This document shows, in pieces, positions 42,252 through 52,076 of a DNA stretch of 64,000 bases. The stretch is from assembly GCF_014873145.1 (NCBI RefSeq), contig NZ_JADBEK010000001.1:5952001-6016000 (forward strand). Direction: 5' to 3'. The stretch comes from Nonomuraea angiospora (GTDB lineage: Bacteria; Actinomycetota; Actinomycetes; Streptosporangiales; Streptosporangiaceae). The position numbers and the translations under genes are program-made. Under the pieces are notes generated by a model. That model ran no database searches. It had not been told where the DNA came from and worked only from the letters and a program-made list of their open reading frames with translations. Position 1 is the first letter of the stretch. Each line of letters begins with the position of its first letter.

Positions 42252-44766
42252 ACAACCCCGCCGTCAGCGCCGCCAGCAGGGGCAGCCCCACCACGACCCC
42301 GGCCAGGAAGAGCCAGGGGACGGCGATCGTCGTGGCTCCCGGGTTGAAGAGCTCCATGGTCCTGTAACCCCCCCGGGTCAGCGGCCAGGTCAGCGCGATG
42401 CCGCTGACGGTGCCCGCCACCAGGCCCACCAGGGCGCCGAGTCCGGAGATGTAGGCCGCCTGGGCCGCCACCACGAGCCTGCGCACCCGCGCCGTCCCGC
42501 CGACGGCGGACAGGGTGTCCAGGTCCTGGCGCATGTCGGCGGCGGCCAGCCCCGTGGCCGCGAACGTACCGCCGAGCACCAGGACCAGCGCGGCCGCGAG
42601 CAGGATCAGCAGGGTCACGAAGCGGTCCTCGGCGGTGCCCCTCTCCACGAAGACGGAGGCCTGATCGCCGATCGCAGCCGTGAGCTCGGTGGTCAGACGC
42701 TGATCGTCGACGTCCGTGTACGCCGCGTAGAGAGCCCGCTGCTGGACTTTCAACCCCGCCGAGGCCAGTGCGGACGGCGGGATCACCACGCCCCCTTGGC
42801 CGGGCTCGGCTGCTGCCGCCGCCACGGCGGGAACCCGGAAGGTCTTGGCCGACGTCTCCCCCCAGGCTTCGGTCTGCAGCGTGACCATGCCGTCGCGCAC
42901 GATGCGAGGCTCGAATGCCACGGCCTTGCCGGCCGCCAGTGCCGCGGCCGCCTGCGGATCCCTGCGTTTCTGAAGGAAGGCGAGCACCCCTTCGTCCGCA
43001 GCGGCCACTGAGTGGAAAACGTAGTCAGGAGGGTTGCACCTGCGCTTGCAGTCCTCCGGCCAGGCGAATCTCAGAGTGACGGGGTCACCCTGCGCGTCCG
43101 TCACCTCCAACCCGTTGATCAGGCTCGCCCCTGGCAGCTTCTGCTGGACGAGCGCCCGCACCCGCGCCCACTTCTGATCGTCGGTCTTGTAGGCCCTGAT
43201 CACCGTGGTGCCCGCTGGGACGGTCGAACCGCGTCTCTCGTCCCGGCTGACGTAGGTGCTGTTGACGCCGATGCCGAGCGCGACGGCCGCCATGGTGGCC
43301 GCCATGACCGCGGCGGTGGCGGAGGCCGTACGGACGCGGTGGCGGGAGGCGTCGCGCACGGACAGACGCAACGGGAGCGGCAACCGCCCGGCGAGCCGCC
43401 CCGTGGCCTGGACCAGCCACGGCATCAGCGCGACCAGCCCGAACACCACCAGCGTCGAGGCCAGCACGACCGACAGCATGCCCCGGTGCAGGGCGAACCC
43501 CAGCGCGACCAGCCCGAGCAGCACCAGCACGGCCCCGAGCACGGGGCGGCCCGCGCGGCCGGGCGTGTCCACGGCGGCGCGCCCGGCCAGCACGTGTACG
43601 GGGCTCTGCCGGCTCGCCTGGATCGCGGGCACGATCGCCGCGGTCAGCGCGCTCACCACGCCCAGCGCGGCCACGCCGAGCACCTGCGCCCAGGGCACGT
43701 CCGCCGGACCGTGCGTCCAGTCCAGCCAGCGGGCGGCGAACCACTCCGCCACCAGTCCGGCGCCGATGCCCAGGGCGGCGCCCAGCAGGGCCGCCACGCC
43801 GCCGAGCACCAGGCCGTCGGCCAGCACGATGGTCTTGAGGTGCCGCCCGGAGCCGCCCTGCGCGGCGATCACGGCGAGCTCCCTGCGCCTGCGGCGCAGG
43901 CCGACCGCGAAGGCGGGGCCCGCGAGCAGGACGGTCTCGGTCACGATGAGCACGACGGCGACACCCAGCTCGACCAGCCCGTGCAGGTCCCGGGGACCGG
44001 AGTCGCCGGCGTCGGAGCGCTCGATCAGGAACCGGGACTTGACGCTCAGGCCCACCTTGTTGAGCCGCCGCACGTCCGGCCGCTGGACGGGGGCGGCGGT
44101 GTCGATGAGCCAGCCGCTGTCGTTGCCGTCGTTCTGGTGCGGGAGCAGCCCTTCCGGCAGGGCGAGCATCTCGCGCAGGCCGGGCCGGTTCGGGTGCTCG
44201 GCAATCCCGACCACCCGCACGGTGCGGTCCGGCCGCCACGTCTTGATCGTGTCGCCCATCCGGACACCGCTGTCGATCAACGCGGGGGACACGGCGACCT
44301 CACCGGGCGCGGTGGCGAACCTCCCTTCGACCAGGCGGCGCATCCCCCTGGTCAAGGGGTCGCGCAGGTCCACCTCGAACACGTCGGTCCGGGTGTAGCC
44401 GTCCGCCAGGCGGGCCTCCACGACGTTCGCCTGGTAACGGAGCAGGCGGCCCTGGAGCAGCGCGCCGATCTCGGCGGGGGTCCATGGCCGCCCGGGACGA
44501 TCCGATGGGCGCATATTGGTGATCTCCCCGTCCGAGTTCTGCTCGACCGGGGTGCGGGACGGACTGGTGGCGATGCGGGCGTCGGCCGCTCCCAACGTCG
44601 AGTCCAGCTTGTCGCGGCCGGTGATGCTCGTGGTGGCGGCGCCGGTGAGCACCGCCGTGATGACCAGGACGGGCAGGCCGATCATCACCATGATCAGCGC
44701 GGTGCGGCCCTTGAAGCGCAGGGCGTCCCTGCGGGAGATGCGCAGCGCGGCGCGGAAGGCGCTCAT
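42211..44766 (-). CDS. FtsX/MacB-type ABC transporter permease
   Basis: An 851-residue permease. It has an N-terminal helix (LIMVMIGLPVLVITAVLTGA), a large extracytoplasmic segment, then three-helix FtsX cores, one at about residues 265-430 (VELGVAVVLIVTETVLLAGP, VLGVAALGVVSALTAAI) and another at the C-terminus (TLLILLAAALVLVLGGTFAA, LGALVGLVAGTVSGIALTW). This layout fits antibiotic-peptide or lipid exporters. With the downstream ATPase and PadR regulator it is a PadR-controlled exporter operon. Its start overlaps the ATPase stop by 4 bases. The substrate is unknown. Confidence 0.9.
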   Translation of the reverse strand: MSAFRAALRISRRDALRFKGRTALIMVMIGLPVLVITAVLTGAATTSITGRDKLDSTLGAADARIATSPSRTPVEQNSDGEITNMRPSDRPGRPWTPAEIGALLQGRLLRYQANVVEARLADGYTRTDVFEVDLRDPLTRGMRRLVEGRFATAPGEVAVSPALIDSGVRMGDTIKTWRPDRTVRVVGIAEHPNRPGLREMLALPEGLLPHQNDGNDSGWLIDTAAPVQRPDVRRLNKVGLSVKSRFLIERSDAGDSGPRDLHGLVELGVAVVLIVTETVLLAGPAFAVGLRRRRRELAVIAAQGGSGRHLKTIVLADGLVLGGVAALLGAALGIGAGLVAEWFAARWLDWTHGPADVPWAQVLGVAALGVVSALTAAIVPAIQASRQSPVHVLAGRAAVDTPGRAGRPVLGAVLVLLGLVALGFALHRGMLSVVLASTLVVFGLVALMPWLVQATGRLAGRLPLPLRLSVRDASRHRVRTASATAAVMAATMAAVALGIGVNSTYVSRDERRGSTVPAGTTVIRAYKTDDQKWARVRALVQQKLPGASLINGLEVTDAQGDPVTLRFAWPEDCKRRCNPPDYVFHSVAAADEGVLAFLQKRRDPQAAAALAAGKAVAFEPRIVRDGMVTLQTEAWGETSAKTFRVPAVAAAAAEPGQGGVVIPPSALASAGLKVQQRALYAAYTDVDDQRLTTELTAAIGDQASVFVERGTAEDRFVTLLILLAAALVLVLGGTFAATGLAAADMRQDLDTLSAVGGTARVRRLVVAAQAAYISGLGALVGLVAGTVSGIALTWPLTRGGYRTMELFNPGATTIAVPWLFLAGVVVGLPLLAALTAGLFTRTRLVLARRVA

Positions 44767-45443
44767 CGGGCGCTCTCCAGCCGCACGGCGCTCGACTCCA
44801 CGATCGCGCCGTCACGCAGGTAGACCACCCGGTCGGCCCAGCCCGCGTACCGCGGTTCGTGGGTGACCAGCAGGACCGCCGCGCCGGCGTCGCAACGGGT
44901 GCGCAGCAGCTGCAGGATCTCGTCCCCGGTGGCGGTGTCGAGCGCGCCGGTCGGCTCGTCGGCCAGCAGCAGCCGCCGCTCGCCGACCAGCGCCCTGGCG
45001 ATGGCCACGCGCTGGCGCTGCCCGCCGGACAGCTCCTCGGGGAACCGGCCGGCGACCTCCCCGGCCCCCACCTCGGCGAGCACGGCCAGCGCCTCCTCGC
45101 GGGCGGTCGCGGAGCGCACGCCGTCGAGCTCCCTCGGCAACATCACGTTCTCGGCGGCCGTCAGGGACGGGATCAGGTTGAGGTCCTGGAAGACGTACCC
45201 GACGCTGGTGCGCCTGAGCGCGGCCAGGTCCTTCACCCTGGCCAGGTCCTCGCCCTCGATGGTCACGGTCCCCGAGGTGGGCCGGTCGAGACCGCCCGCC
45301 ACGTTGAGCAAGGTCGACTTGCCCGAGCCCGACGGGCCCATGACCGCGACCAGCTCCCCCGGCGCCACCTCCAGGCTCACGCCCTTCAGGGCCTGCACCT
45401 GGCCGTGCTCACGGGTCACGTCCCGCAAACTCACCACAGTCAT
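44763..45443 (-). CDS. ABC transporter ATP-binding protein (MacB/LolD type)
   Basis: A 226-residue ATPase with Walker A GPSGSGKSTLLNVAGG, Q-loop FQDLNLIPSLTAAEN, signature LSGGQRQRVAIARAL and Walker B LLLADEPTGALD. The MacB-type layout fits its permease partner. The ATG at 45443 gives MTVVSLRDVTREHG, which directly begins the ABC fold; an upstream frame is not credible. Gene order padR, ATPase, permease with 4-base overlaps at both joints implies one transcript. Confidence 0.94.
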   Translation of the reverse strand: MTVVSLRDVTREHGQVQALKGVSLEVAPGELVAVMGPSGSGKSTLLNVAGGLDRPTSGTVTIEGEDLARVKDLAALRRTSVGYVFQDLNLIPSLTAAENVMLPRELDGVRSATAREEALAVLAEVGAGEVAGRFPEELSGGQRQRVAIARALVGERRLLLADEPTGALDTATGDEILQLLRTRCDAGAAVLLVTHEPRYAGWADRVVYLRDGAIVESSAVRLESAR

Positions 45444-45961
45444 CGTTGTTGCTCCTTGGACATCTGCTTGGAAACGGCCTCGCAGTGGTCCAGCCAGCGC
45501 TGCTCCGCCTCTGCCTTGAAAATCAGCGAGTCGAGGACCAGCCGCTGCGCGAACCCATCTGTCGCGGCCCGCTTGGCCCGGGTCAGCTCCTGCAGCCCGA
45601 GCATGGTGGCCACGCGCTGGGTCTGGATGACCTCGGCCACGTCCAGGCCACCGGCCACCGCCATCGCGATCTTGATGGCCAGCTCGTCCCGAGGCCGGTC
45701 GGACGGGGCGACGGGGGTGCTGAACCATCGCTCCAGCTCCTCCCGACCGGCCTCGGTGATCGTGTAGACCGCGCGGCCCTGCTCGTCGGCTCCCCCTGGG
45801 GCCACCAGGCCATCGCGCTCGAGCCGGGAGAGCGTCGTGTAGACCTGGCCGATGTTCAACGGCCAGGTCGCCCCTGTGGACGTCTCGAACTCGACCCTGA
45901 GCTGATAGCCGTAACGCGGTCCGCTGCTCAGCAACGCGAGCAGTCCGTGTCTGATCGACAT
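45440..45961 (-). CDS. PadR-family transcriptional regulator
   Basis: A 173-residue PadR regulator. The winged helix is at residues 1-75 (HGLLALLSSGPRYGYQLRVE, LNIGQVYTTLSRLERDGLV), and the C-terminal Vir_act_alpha_C dimerisation helices (LVLDSLIFKAEAEQRWLDHC) follow. It is the first gene of the exporter operon, and its start lies two bases from a 24-bp palindrome, implying autoregulation. PadR proteins of this type are released by the drugs their transporters expel. Confidence 0.93.
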   Translation of the reverse strand: MSIRHGLLALLSSGPRYGYQLRVEFETSTGATWPLNIGQVYTTLSRLERDGLVAPGGADEQGRAVYTITEAGREELERWFSTPVAPSDRPRDELAIKIAMAVAGGLDVAEVIQTQRVATMLGLQELTRAKRAATDGFAQRLVLDSLIFKAEAEQRWLDHCEAVSKQMSKEQQR

Positions 45962-45963
45962 GA

Positions 45964-45987
45964 ATACTGAGTATGCATACCGAGTAT
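45964..45987. promoter_or_regulatory. 24-bp palindromic PadR operator
   Basis: ATACTGAGTATG and CATACCGAGTAT form an inverted repeat matching at 20 of 24 bases, with AT-rich ends, 2 bases upstream of the padR start. It lies between padR and the divergent FHA gene. Confidence 0.7.
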
Positions 45988-46049
45988 GTCCATGGCAAGC
46001 GATCCGCGTTTTCTGGACAGCGAGCGCCTTTCAGTCCGATACTCGCTAC

Positions 46050-46601
46050 ATGAGCTCGACGCAGCCGCCTTTTCGCGCATCAGACGGGGAACGGGACCGC
46101 GCGATCGGCGAGCTGAGGGACCAGGCCGTGGAGGGCCGGATCTCCCACGACACGTTTGTGGGACGGGTCGACCAGGCGCTGCGCGCGCAGAGCCGGCACG
46201 AGCTCGACAAGCTGGTCGCGGACCTGCCGCGCAAGCCGACGGTCAGGCAGCGGCTGACCGACGCCGTCGCGTCGGTCTCCGAGTTCACCACCCGGCTGCA
46301 GTCCGCGTGGCGGCGTCCCCGGCTGCCCAAGCTGGCGCTGCCCGACGACGACAGGCTGCGTTACGTGGTGGGGCGCGGGTCGGCCTGCGACCTCGTCCTG
46401 TCCGACTTAACCGTCTCCCGGGTCCACGCGGAGCTGCGGCGCGAGGACGACGGCGAGTGGATGCTGGTGGACCTGGGATCGCTCAACGGCACCCGGCTCA
46501 ACGGGTGGCGGCTGGTGGGGCCGGCGCGGGTGCGGTCGGGTGACGAGATCTCGTTCGGCGACTGCGGTTTCATGGTGACCTCGGGCCAGCCGTCCTTCTG
46601 A
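46050..46601 (+). CDS. DUF1707 and FHA-domain protein
   Basis: A 183-residue protein. The N-terminal ~55 residues are the DUF1707 helical domain (RASDGERDRAIGELRDQAVE, GRISHDTFVGRVDQAL). A linker leads to the FHA domain (LRYVVGRGSACDLVLSDLTV, SRVHAELRREDDGEW, LNGTRLNG), which binds phosphothreonine. The Arg, Ser and His-Asn phosphobinding residues (GRGSA, SRVH, LNG) are intact. It probably links a Ser/Thr kinase to a partner. No kinase is near. Its promoter may share the PadR palindrome. Confidence 0.85.
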   Translation: MSSTQPPFRASDGERDRAIGELRDQAVEGRISHDTFVGRVDQALRAQSRHELDKLVADLPRKPTVRQRLTDAVASVSEFTTRLQSAWRRPRLPKLALPDDDRLRYVVGRGSACDLVLSDLTVSRVHAELRREDDGEWMLVDLGSLNGTRLNGWRLVGPARVRSGDEISFGDCGFMVTSGQPSF

Positions 46602-46707
46602 CGCGCCCGCCCAGAACCGCCCGATAAATACGGATATTTGCGGATTGCAGCGGGCTTGTGGTGATCCATGCTGGCAGGGCGATTTCCCATTCATCTGGAG
46701 ACCCCCC

Positions 46708-48252
46708 ATGCGGCGCACCTCAGCATCCCTCGTCGCGGGCACGCTCGTCGCGGCCCTCGCGTGGGCGTCCAGCCCCTCCTCCCCGGCCATCGCCCTGGAG
46801 CCCTCCGCCGGCGTGGCGGACCTCACCCAGGACATCAACCAGATCCTCAGCGACTCCCGGCTCACGATCGCCAGGGCGGGCGTGGTCGTCAAGAGCGCCG
46901 CCACCGGCGAGGAACTGTACGCCACGGACGCGGGCAAGCTCCTGACCCCCGCCTCCAACACCAAGCTCTTCACCTCCGCCGCGGCCGCCGAGACCCTCGG
47001 CCTCGACTACCGCTTCCCCACCACCGTGCTCTCCTCGGGCCGCAAGGCCGGGTCGGTGCTGGCCGGCGACCTGGTGCTGCGCGGGACCGGCGACCCGACC
47101 ATGCTGGCCGAGGACTACGACGCCCTGGCCGCCAAGATCGCCGCCGCGGGCGTCAAGGTCGTGACGGGCAAGCTGGTGACCGACGACACCTGGTTCGACT
47201 CGCAGCGCCTCGGCAACGACTGGTCGTGGGACGACGAGAGCGCCTACTACGCGGCGCCCATCTCCGCCCTGACGGCCTCGCCCGACAGGGACTACGACGC
47301 CGGCTCCGTGATCGTCTCCGTGGCCGCAGACGGTGACAAGGTCAAGGTGTCCACCACCCCGGAGACCGGCTACCTGAAGATCGTCAATAAGGCCACGGTC
47401 GGCTCGGAGACCGACGTGCTCATCGAGCGGCAGCACAACAGCCGCACCGTCGTGATCACCGGCACGGTCAAGGACCCGTACCAGGAGTGGGTGGCCGTGG
47501 ACGACCCCACGGCGTACGTCGCGTCGCTGTTCCGCACGTCGCTGGCCAAGCACGGCGTCAAGGTGCTCGGGGCGACCGTCACGGGCCCGGCCCCGGCCGA
47601 GGCCAAGGAGCTGGCCAGGCACGAGTCGATGACGCTGGGCGAGCTGCTGGTCCCGTTCCTCAAGCTGAGCAACAACATCCACGCCGAGATCCTCACCAAG
47701 GCCATGGGCCGCAAGGTCGCGAACCAGGGCACGTGGTCGGCCGGGCTCAAGGTCAGCACCGACTTCGCCAAGGCCAACGGGGTGCAGGTGATCAACATGC
47801 GGGACGGCTCCGGCCTGTCGCGCCGTGACGGCTTCTCGCCGGGCTCGATCGTTCAGCTGCTGACGGCGGTGCGGAGCAAGCCCTGGTTCAAGACCTGGTA
47901 CGAGTCCCTGCCCATCGCGGGCAACGCCGAGCGCTTCGTGGGCGGCACCCTGCGCAGCCGGATGCGGAACACGCCGGCCGCCGGCAACGTCCACGCCAAG
48001 ACGGGCTCGCTGACCGGGGTGACCTCGCTGTCCGGGTACGTCACGAGCGCCGAGGGCGAGCCGCTGATCTTCTCGATCATGCTGAACCAGTACCTGTCCG
48101 GCTCCCCCAAGGACATCGAGGACAAGATCGCCATCCGGCTCGCCCAGTTCACGCGCGCCACCGCGACCGCCGACGCCACCCAGCTCCGCGCCACGGAGCA
48201 GGGGGAGGCGGGCGACCTCGAATGCTCCTGGCTGAAGCCGGTGCAGTGCTAG
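46708..48252 (+). CDS. dacB: D-alanyl-D-alanine carboxypeptidase/endopeptidase (PBP4 class)
   Basis: A 514-residue serine peptidase of family S13, exported through a ~30-residue signal (SLVAGTLVAALAWASSPSSP). The three penicillin-binding motifs are intact: SxxK in SNTKLFTSA, SxN in KLSNNIHAE and KTG in HAKTGSLTGVTS. It trims peptidoglycan stem peptides. A long domain insertion between SxxK and SxN (about residues 150-310) is typical of PBP4. The start was chosen by GGAG 8 bases before the ATG. It is followed by a strong terminator. Confidence 0.95.
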   Translation: MRRTSASLVAGTLVAALAWASSPSSPAIALEPSAGVADLTQDINQILSDSRLTIARAGVVVKSAATGEELYATDAGKLLTPASNTKLFTSAAAAETLGLDYRFPTTVLSSGRKAGSVLAGDLVLRGTGDPTMLAEDYDALAAKIAAAGVKVVTGKLVTDDTWFDSQRLGNDWSWDDESAYYAAPISALTASPDRDYDAGSVIVSVAADGDKVKVSTTPETGYLKIVNKATVGSETDVLIERQHNSRTVVITGTVKDPYQEWVAVDDPTAYVASLFRTSLAKHGVKVLGATVTGPAPAEAKELARHESMTLGELLVPFLKLSNNIHAEILTKAMGRKVANQGTWSAGLKVSTDFAKANGVQVINMRDGSGLSRRDGFSPGSIVQLLTAVRSKPWFKTWYESLPIAGNAERFVGGTLRSRMRNTPAAGNVHAKTGSLTGVTSLSGYVTSAEGEPLIFSIMLNQYLSGSPKDIEDKIAIRLAQFTRATATADATQLRATEQGEAGDLECSWLKPVQC

Positions 48253-48262
48253 CCATCGCCTG

Positions 48263-48305
48263 AAACCACAGCGGCCCTCTGACGCTCAGAGGGCCGCTGT
48301 GGTTT
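48263..48305 (+). terminator. Strong terminator after dacB
   Basis: AAACCACAGCGGCCCTCTGA and its exact complement enclose the three bases CGC, a 20-bp stem. It ends GGTTT, with a weak T-run. The gap to 48538 holds no gene I can support. Confidence 0.9.
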
Positions 48306-48478
48306 ACCGGGATCTAGTTGGAGCTCCAGGCTAGGTCTGAAATTTCCGTACATAGGCGACTTAGGAGCGCCAGAATGAGCCGACCCGCTGAGCCGGAGCC
48401 ACTGAGCCAAGGGAGCGTCGGGCCTCCACCGGCCACACCCGCCGGTATCCCACCGCACGCCCACGCGCTCCCTTCCGA

Positions 48479-48527
48479 GCGGGCCCGGCCGCGCCTCCCC
48501 CGCACACAGGACCGCGGCCGGGCCCGC
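48479..48527 (-). terminator. Terminator of the ABC importer operon
   Basis: GCGGGCCCGGCCGCG and CGCGGCCGGGCCCGC pair over 15 bases around a 19-base loop, just past the stop of the last permease gene (48539). Confidence 0.7.
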
Positions 48528-48538
48528 GAACTCCCCGC

Positions 48539-49312
48539 TTACGAGCGGTCGGAGAAGCGGGCCAGGACCAACGACTCGACCACGCCGACGACCGCGTACG
48601 CCAGGATCGACACGGCGGTGACCACCACGATGTCCGCCCACACCTCGTCGTAGCGGAAGCCGCCGATCGCCCGCAGGATCTCGGCGCCGATCCCCCGCCC
48701 CGTGGCCAGCCACTCCGCGATGAGCGCCCCGATGATCGAGGCGGGCACGGAGATCCGGGCTGAGGCGAAGACGGAGGGCATCGCCGTCGGCACGGCCACC
48801 TTGCGCAGGACGGTCAGGCGCGTGCCGCCGTACGCCATGATCAGGTCGGTGGCCTGCGGCGAGGCGGAGCGCAGGCCGAAGGCGATGTTCACCAGGGCGG
48901 GGAAGAAGACCACGATGCCGCCGATCACGGCCACGCCCAGCAGGTCCCGGCCGAAGATCAGGGTGATCAGCGGCGTCATCACCACGAGGGGCACCGAGCG
49001 CAGCAGCATCGCGACCGGCATGAACGTCTGCTCGACGGTCCTGAACAGCACGAACGCGACCGCCACGACCATGGCGGCGATCATCCCGCTGGCGAACCCG
49101 ATGGCCGCGTCCCTGATCGTGATGCCCAGCGCGCCGAACACGGCCTCGCGGTGGGCGGCCGACGAGGTCAGGTACTCCCAGACCTGCGGCGGGCGCTTGC
49201 CCACGAGCGGGCTGATGCCGAACGCCTCCAGGGCCACCCACCACGCGGCCACGACGATGACCACGGACGGAACCAGCGGCCCGACGATCCTCAGCACGGT
49301 GCGGCCGATCAC
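48539..49312 (-). CDS. ABC transporter permease (SsuC/ThiX type) 2
   Basis: A 257-residue permease with about six membrane segments (VVAAWWVALEAFG, GMIAAMVVAVAFVLF, VMTPLITLIFGR) and the EAA loop LIMAYGGTRLTVLRKVAVPT. The GTG start at 49312 overlaps the stop of the first permease by 4 bases. It belongs to the NitT/TauT class, as does its partner. It is the last gene in the operon. Confidence 0.9.
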   Translation of the reverse strand: MIGRTVLRIVGPLVPSVVIVVAAWWVALEAFGISPLVGKRPPQVWEYLTSSAAHREAVFGALGITIRDAAIGFASGMIAAMVVAVAFVLFRTVEQTFMPVAMLLRSVPLVVMTPLITLIFGRDLLGVAVIGGIVVFFPALVNIAFGLRSASPQATDLIMAYGGTRLTVLRKVAVPTAMPSVFASARISVPASIIGALIAEWLATGRGIGAEILRAIGGFRYDEVWADIVVVTAVSILAYAVVGVVESLVLARFSDRS

Positions 49313-50058
49313 TGTGACTCGCCTCTCGACCAGGGGGTGACCACGCGGGCGACGAGGGCGACGATCGCGTACCCGAGCCCGGCGATCAGCCCGGACACGA
49401 GCGCGAGCCCCCACGTGCGCGGCACCTGGAACTGCTGCTGGGAGATCATCAGGGAGACGCCCAGCCCGGCGTCGTTGCTGCCCAGATACTCGCCGATGAT
49501 CGCGCCGAGCAGCGCGGAGGGCGCGGAGATCTTCAGGCCCGCGAACGTGCTGGGCAGGGCGGAGATGATCTGCACGTAGCGGAGCCTGGCCAGCCGGCCG
49601 CCGCCGTAGACGGTGACGACGTCCAGGCTCGCCTGGTCGGCGGAGCGCAGCCCGAGCAGGGCGCCGATGAGCGTGGTGAAGAAGACGGAGATGGCGGCGA
49701 GGAAGACCACGGTGGCGTCGCCGCCGAAGACCACCAGCACGATGGGGCCGATGGCGAGCAGCGGGATGCAGTAGCTGATGACGGCGAGCTGGGTGGCGAC
49801 GGCCTCCAGCCGGGGCACGAGCAGCACCAGCAGCGCCACGCCGACGGCCAGCCCGTTGCCCCACAGGAAGCCCTGGACCGCCGCGCCGAGCGTGGCCGAG
49901 ACGTTCGGGCCGTAGAAGGCCCAGCCGTCGGCGCCCATGGCGGCCAGCACCGCCCACGGGGTGGGCACCGCGCCGCCGTCGGCGAACACGGTCGCCGCGA
50001 GCAGCCACCACAGCGCGACGAGCGCGACGACGCCGGCCAGCCCCTGGACGCGCCTCAT
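49309..50058 (-). CDS. ABC transporter permease (SsuC/ThiX type) 1
   Basis: A 249-residue permease, homologous to the one downstream and with the EAA-type [20 protein letters not shown]. It has the N-terminal helix [20 protein letters not shown] and about six membrane segments. Having two different permease subunits, not one homodimer, is characteristic of RibXY- and ThiX-like pyrimidine or riboflavin-precursor importers. 4-base overlap with the ATPase upstream. Confidence 0.9.
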   Translation of the reverse strand: MRRVQGLAGVVALVALWWLLAATVFADGGAVPTPWAVLAAMGADGWAFYGPNVSATLGAAVQGFLWGNGLAVGVALLVLLVPRLEAVATQLAVISYCIPLLAIGPIVLVVFGGDATVVFLAAISVFFTTLIGALLGLRSADQASLDVVTVYGGGRLARLRYVQIISALPSTFAGLKISAPSALLGAIIGEYLGSNDAGLGVSLMISQQQFQVPRTWGLALVSGLIAGLGYAIVALVARVVTPWSRGESQ

Positions 50059-50807
50059 GCGCCGTGCCCGAACAGCAGGTCGCTGAGGTGGTCGTGGATC
50101 GCGTGGAACTCGGGCGTGCGCATCATCTCGGGGGTGCGGGGCCGGGGCAGCCCGATCTCCACCATCTCGATGACCCGCCCCGGGCGCGGGCTCATGACGG
50201 CGACCACGTCCGACAGGAAGACGGCCTCGCCGATGCCGTGGGTGACCATGAGCGTCGTGGCGGGCTTCTCGGTCCAGATGCGCAGCAGCTCCAGGTTGAG
50301 CCGCTGCCTGGTCATGTCGTCCAGCGCGCCGAACGGCTCGTCGAGCAGCAGCACGCTGGGCTTGACCACCAGCGCGCGGGCGATGGACACGCGCTGGCGC
50401 ATGCCGCCGGACAGCTCGGCCGGCCGGGCCTTCTCGAACCCCTCCAGCCCGACCAGCTTGATCAGGTCCTCGATCACGCCGGGCTCCGGCTTGAGCCCGG
50501 CGACCTCCAGCGGCAGCCGGATGTTGGCCGCGACGCTGCGCCAGGGCAGCAGCGCGGAGTCCTGGAAGGCGATGCCGAGGTGGTGGCTCCTGCGCAGTTC
50601 CTCGGGGGTCTCGCCGTTCACCCGGATCTCGCCCGACGTGGGCTCCTCCAGCCCGGCGAGGATGCGCAGCACCGTGGACTTGCCGCAGCCGGAGGGGCCG
50701 AGCAGCGACAGGAACGAGCCCTTCGGCGTCTGGATGTCGACGCCCTGGAGCGCGGTCACTCCCTTGCCGAAGGACTTGCTCAGCCCCGCGATGCTGATGC
50801 CCGTCAT
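50055..50807 (-). CDS. ABC transporter ATP-binding protein (NitT/TauT type)
   Basis: A 250-residue ATPase. Walker A is [16 protein letters not shown], signature [15 protein letters not shown], Walker [13 protein letters not shown], with the family's MRQRV variant. It overlaps both the substrate-binding and permease genes by 4 bases, so it is part of a four-gene operon. Confidence 0.94.
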   Translation of the reverse strand: MTGISIAGLSKSFGKGVTALQGVDIQTPKGSFLSLLGPSGCGKSTVLRILAGLEEPTSGEIRVNGETPEELRRSHHLGIAFQDSALLPWRSVAANIRLPLEVAGLKPEPGVIEDLIKLVGLEGFEKARPAELSGGMRQRVSIARALVVKPSVLLLDEPFGALDDMTRQRLNLELLRIWTEKPATTLMVTHGIGEAVFLSDVVAVMSPRPGRVIEMVEIGLPRPRTPEMMRTPEFHAIHDHLSDLLFGHGA

Positions 50808-51856
50808 GACAGCTTCAGGCTCGGGTCGGCCTTGTAGATCTCGTCCAGGATCGTCAGGTCGAAGAGCTGCTCGGCCTTGATGTTCACGCCGGCCTTGGCG
50901 AGGGAGGCGATGTTCTGCTCGATCAGCTCCGGCGTGATCGTGAACAGGCCGTTGGCCTTGACGTCGGGGGTGACCACGAGCTCGTTCTGCATCTTGGCCT
51001 CCTCGGTCTGCTCCTTGACGTCGAGGTTCTGGTCCTTGCCGTAGACGGTGGCGGCCAGCTCGGCGGACTTGGCCGGGTCGGCGACGGCGTCCTTCCAGCC
51101 CTTGATCTCGGCGGTCAGGAACGCCTTGAGCTTGTCGCGCTCCTTGTCGATGGTCTCCTGCGTCACCGTGAACGTCTCGGCGACCAGCGGCAGGCCGGCG
51201 TCGGCGAACAGCAGGTAGGCGGGGTCGTGGCCCTGCATCCGCAGCCGTACGGGACCGCTGGTGACGTAGCCGACGTAACCGTCGAGCTGCCCGGAGGTCA
51301 GCATCGAGGGGTCCGACTGGAACGGCACGCGGGTCACGCTCGACGGGTCGAGGTTGTTGGCCTTGAGCAGCGCGTTCCAGACCAGCTCGTTGGAGTCCTG
51401 GACGCCGATCTTCTTGCCGACGAGGTCCTTGGCGTCCTTGATCGGGTTCTTGTTGAGCGAGACGATCGCGAACGGGTTCTTCTGGAAGGTCGCGCCGACG
51501 ATCTTCAGCTGGGCACCCTGCAGGACGGCCGGCGCGGTGATCGTGGGCGCGGACAGGCCCGCCCAGCAGCGGCCGGTGGCCAGGCCCGACTCGACCGAGG
51601 TGCCGGAGCCGCCCCCCGACAGCAGCTCGACCTGCGAGAATCCGGCGGCCTTGAAGTAGCCCTTGGTGTCCGCGAAGTACTCGCCGGCGAACTCGACGTT
51701 CTTCTTCCAGGAGAGCTGGAGCTTGACCGAGCCCAGCCCGCTCGCTCCTCCTCCGCCGCCGGCGGCCGTGGTCTCGCCACAGGCGGCCAGACCGAGCGCC
51801 AGACCGGCCAGACCTGTTGTCCGCAGGAACGCGCGGCGGTCGAGAGAAATAGCCAT
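50804..51856 (-). CDS. ABC substrate-binding lipoprotein, NMT1/THI5-like
   Basis: A 350-residue exported binding protein with both a Tat-like [12 protein letters not shown] and a lipobox LGLAACGE. The mature part has the NMT1/THI5 pattern: [56 protein letters not shown]. Members bind thiamine pyrimidine (HMP), riboflavin precursors or other pyrimidine-like ligands. The position next to adenine deaminase and PucR suggests a nucleobase-type ligand. It heads its operon, with GGAAG before the ATG at 51856. No TPP aptamer is visible upstream. Confidence 0.88.
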   Translation of the reverse strand: MAISLDRRAFLRTTGLAGLALGLAACGETTAAGGGGGASGLGSVKLQLSWKKNVEFAGEYFADTKGYFKAAGFSQVELLSGGGSGTSVESGLATGRCWAGLSAPTITAPAVLQGAQLKIVGATFQKNPFAIVSLNKNPIKDAKDLVGKKIGVQDSNELVWNALLKANNLDPSSVTRVPFQSDPSMLTSGQLDGYVGYVTSGPVRLRMQGHDPAYLLFADAGLPLVAETFTVTQETIDKERDKLKAFLTAEIKGWKDAVADPAKSAELAATVYGKDQNLDVKEQTEEAKMQNELVVTPDVKANGLFTITPELIEQNIASLAKAGVNIKAEQLFDLTILDEIYKADPSLKLS

Positions 51857-52076
51857 AATTCTTCCTTGAGCGGCGGTGAAGGTGCAGGTCAGGAACGGTA
51901 TCCCTTGATTATTACCATCGTGTGACGGTGGTTTTGGACAACCGGGCACCGGAAGCCGTCGCTCGGAGGGAATGCGGGAAAACCGCTGGCGAGCCCTGTA
52001 GGTCCCTACGAGAGCGCGATCCGAGGACCGTAGATCCCTCCAGCCACCCGGCGGCTCGGGTAGCGTCGGGCCTGAA

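Noticed and set aside
51857..52076. TPP riboswitch upstream of the NMT1-type binding protein
   Set aside because: No CTGAGA or ACCTGATC-type core is present on either strand, so thiamine control is not supported.
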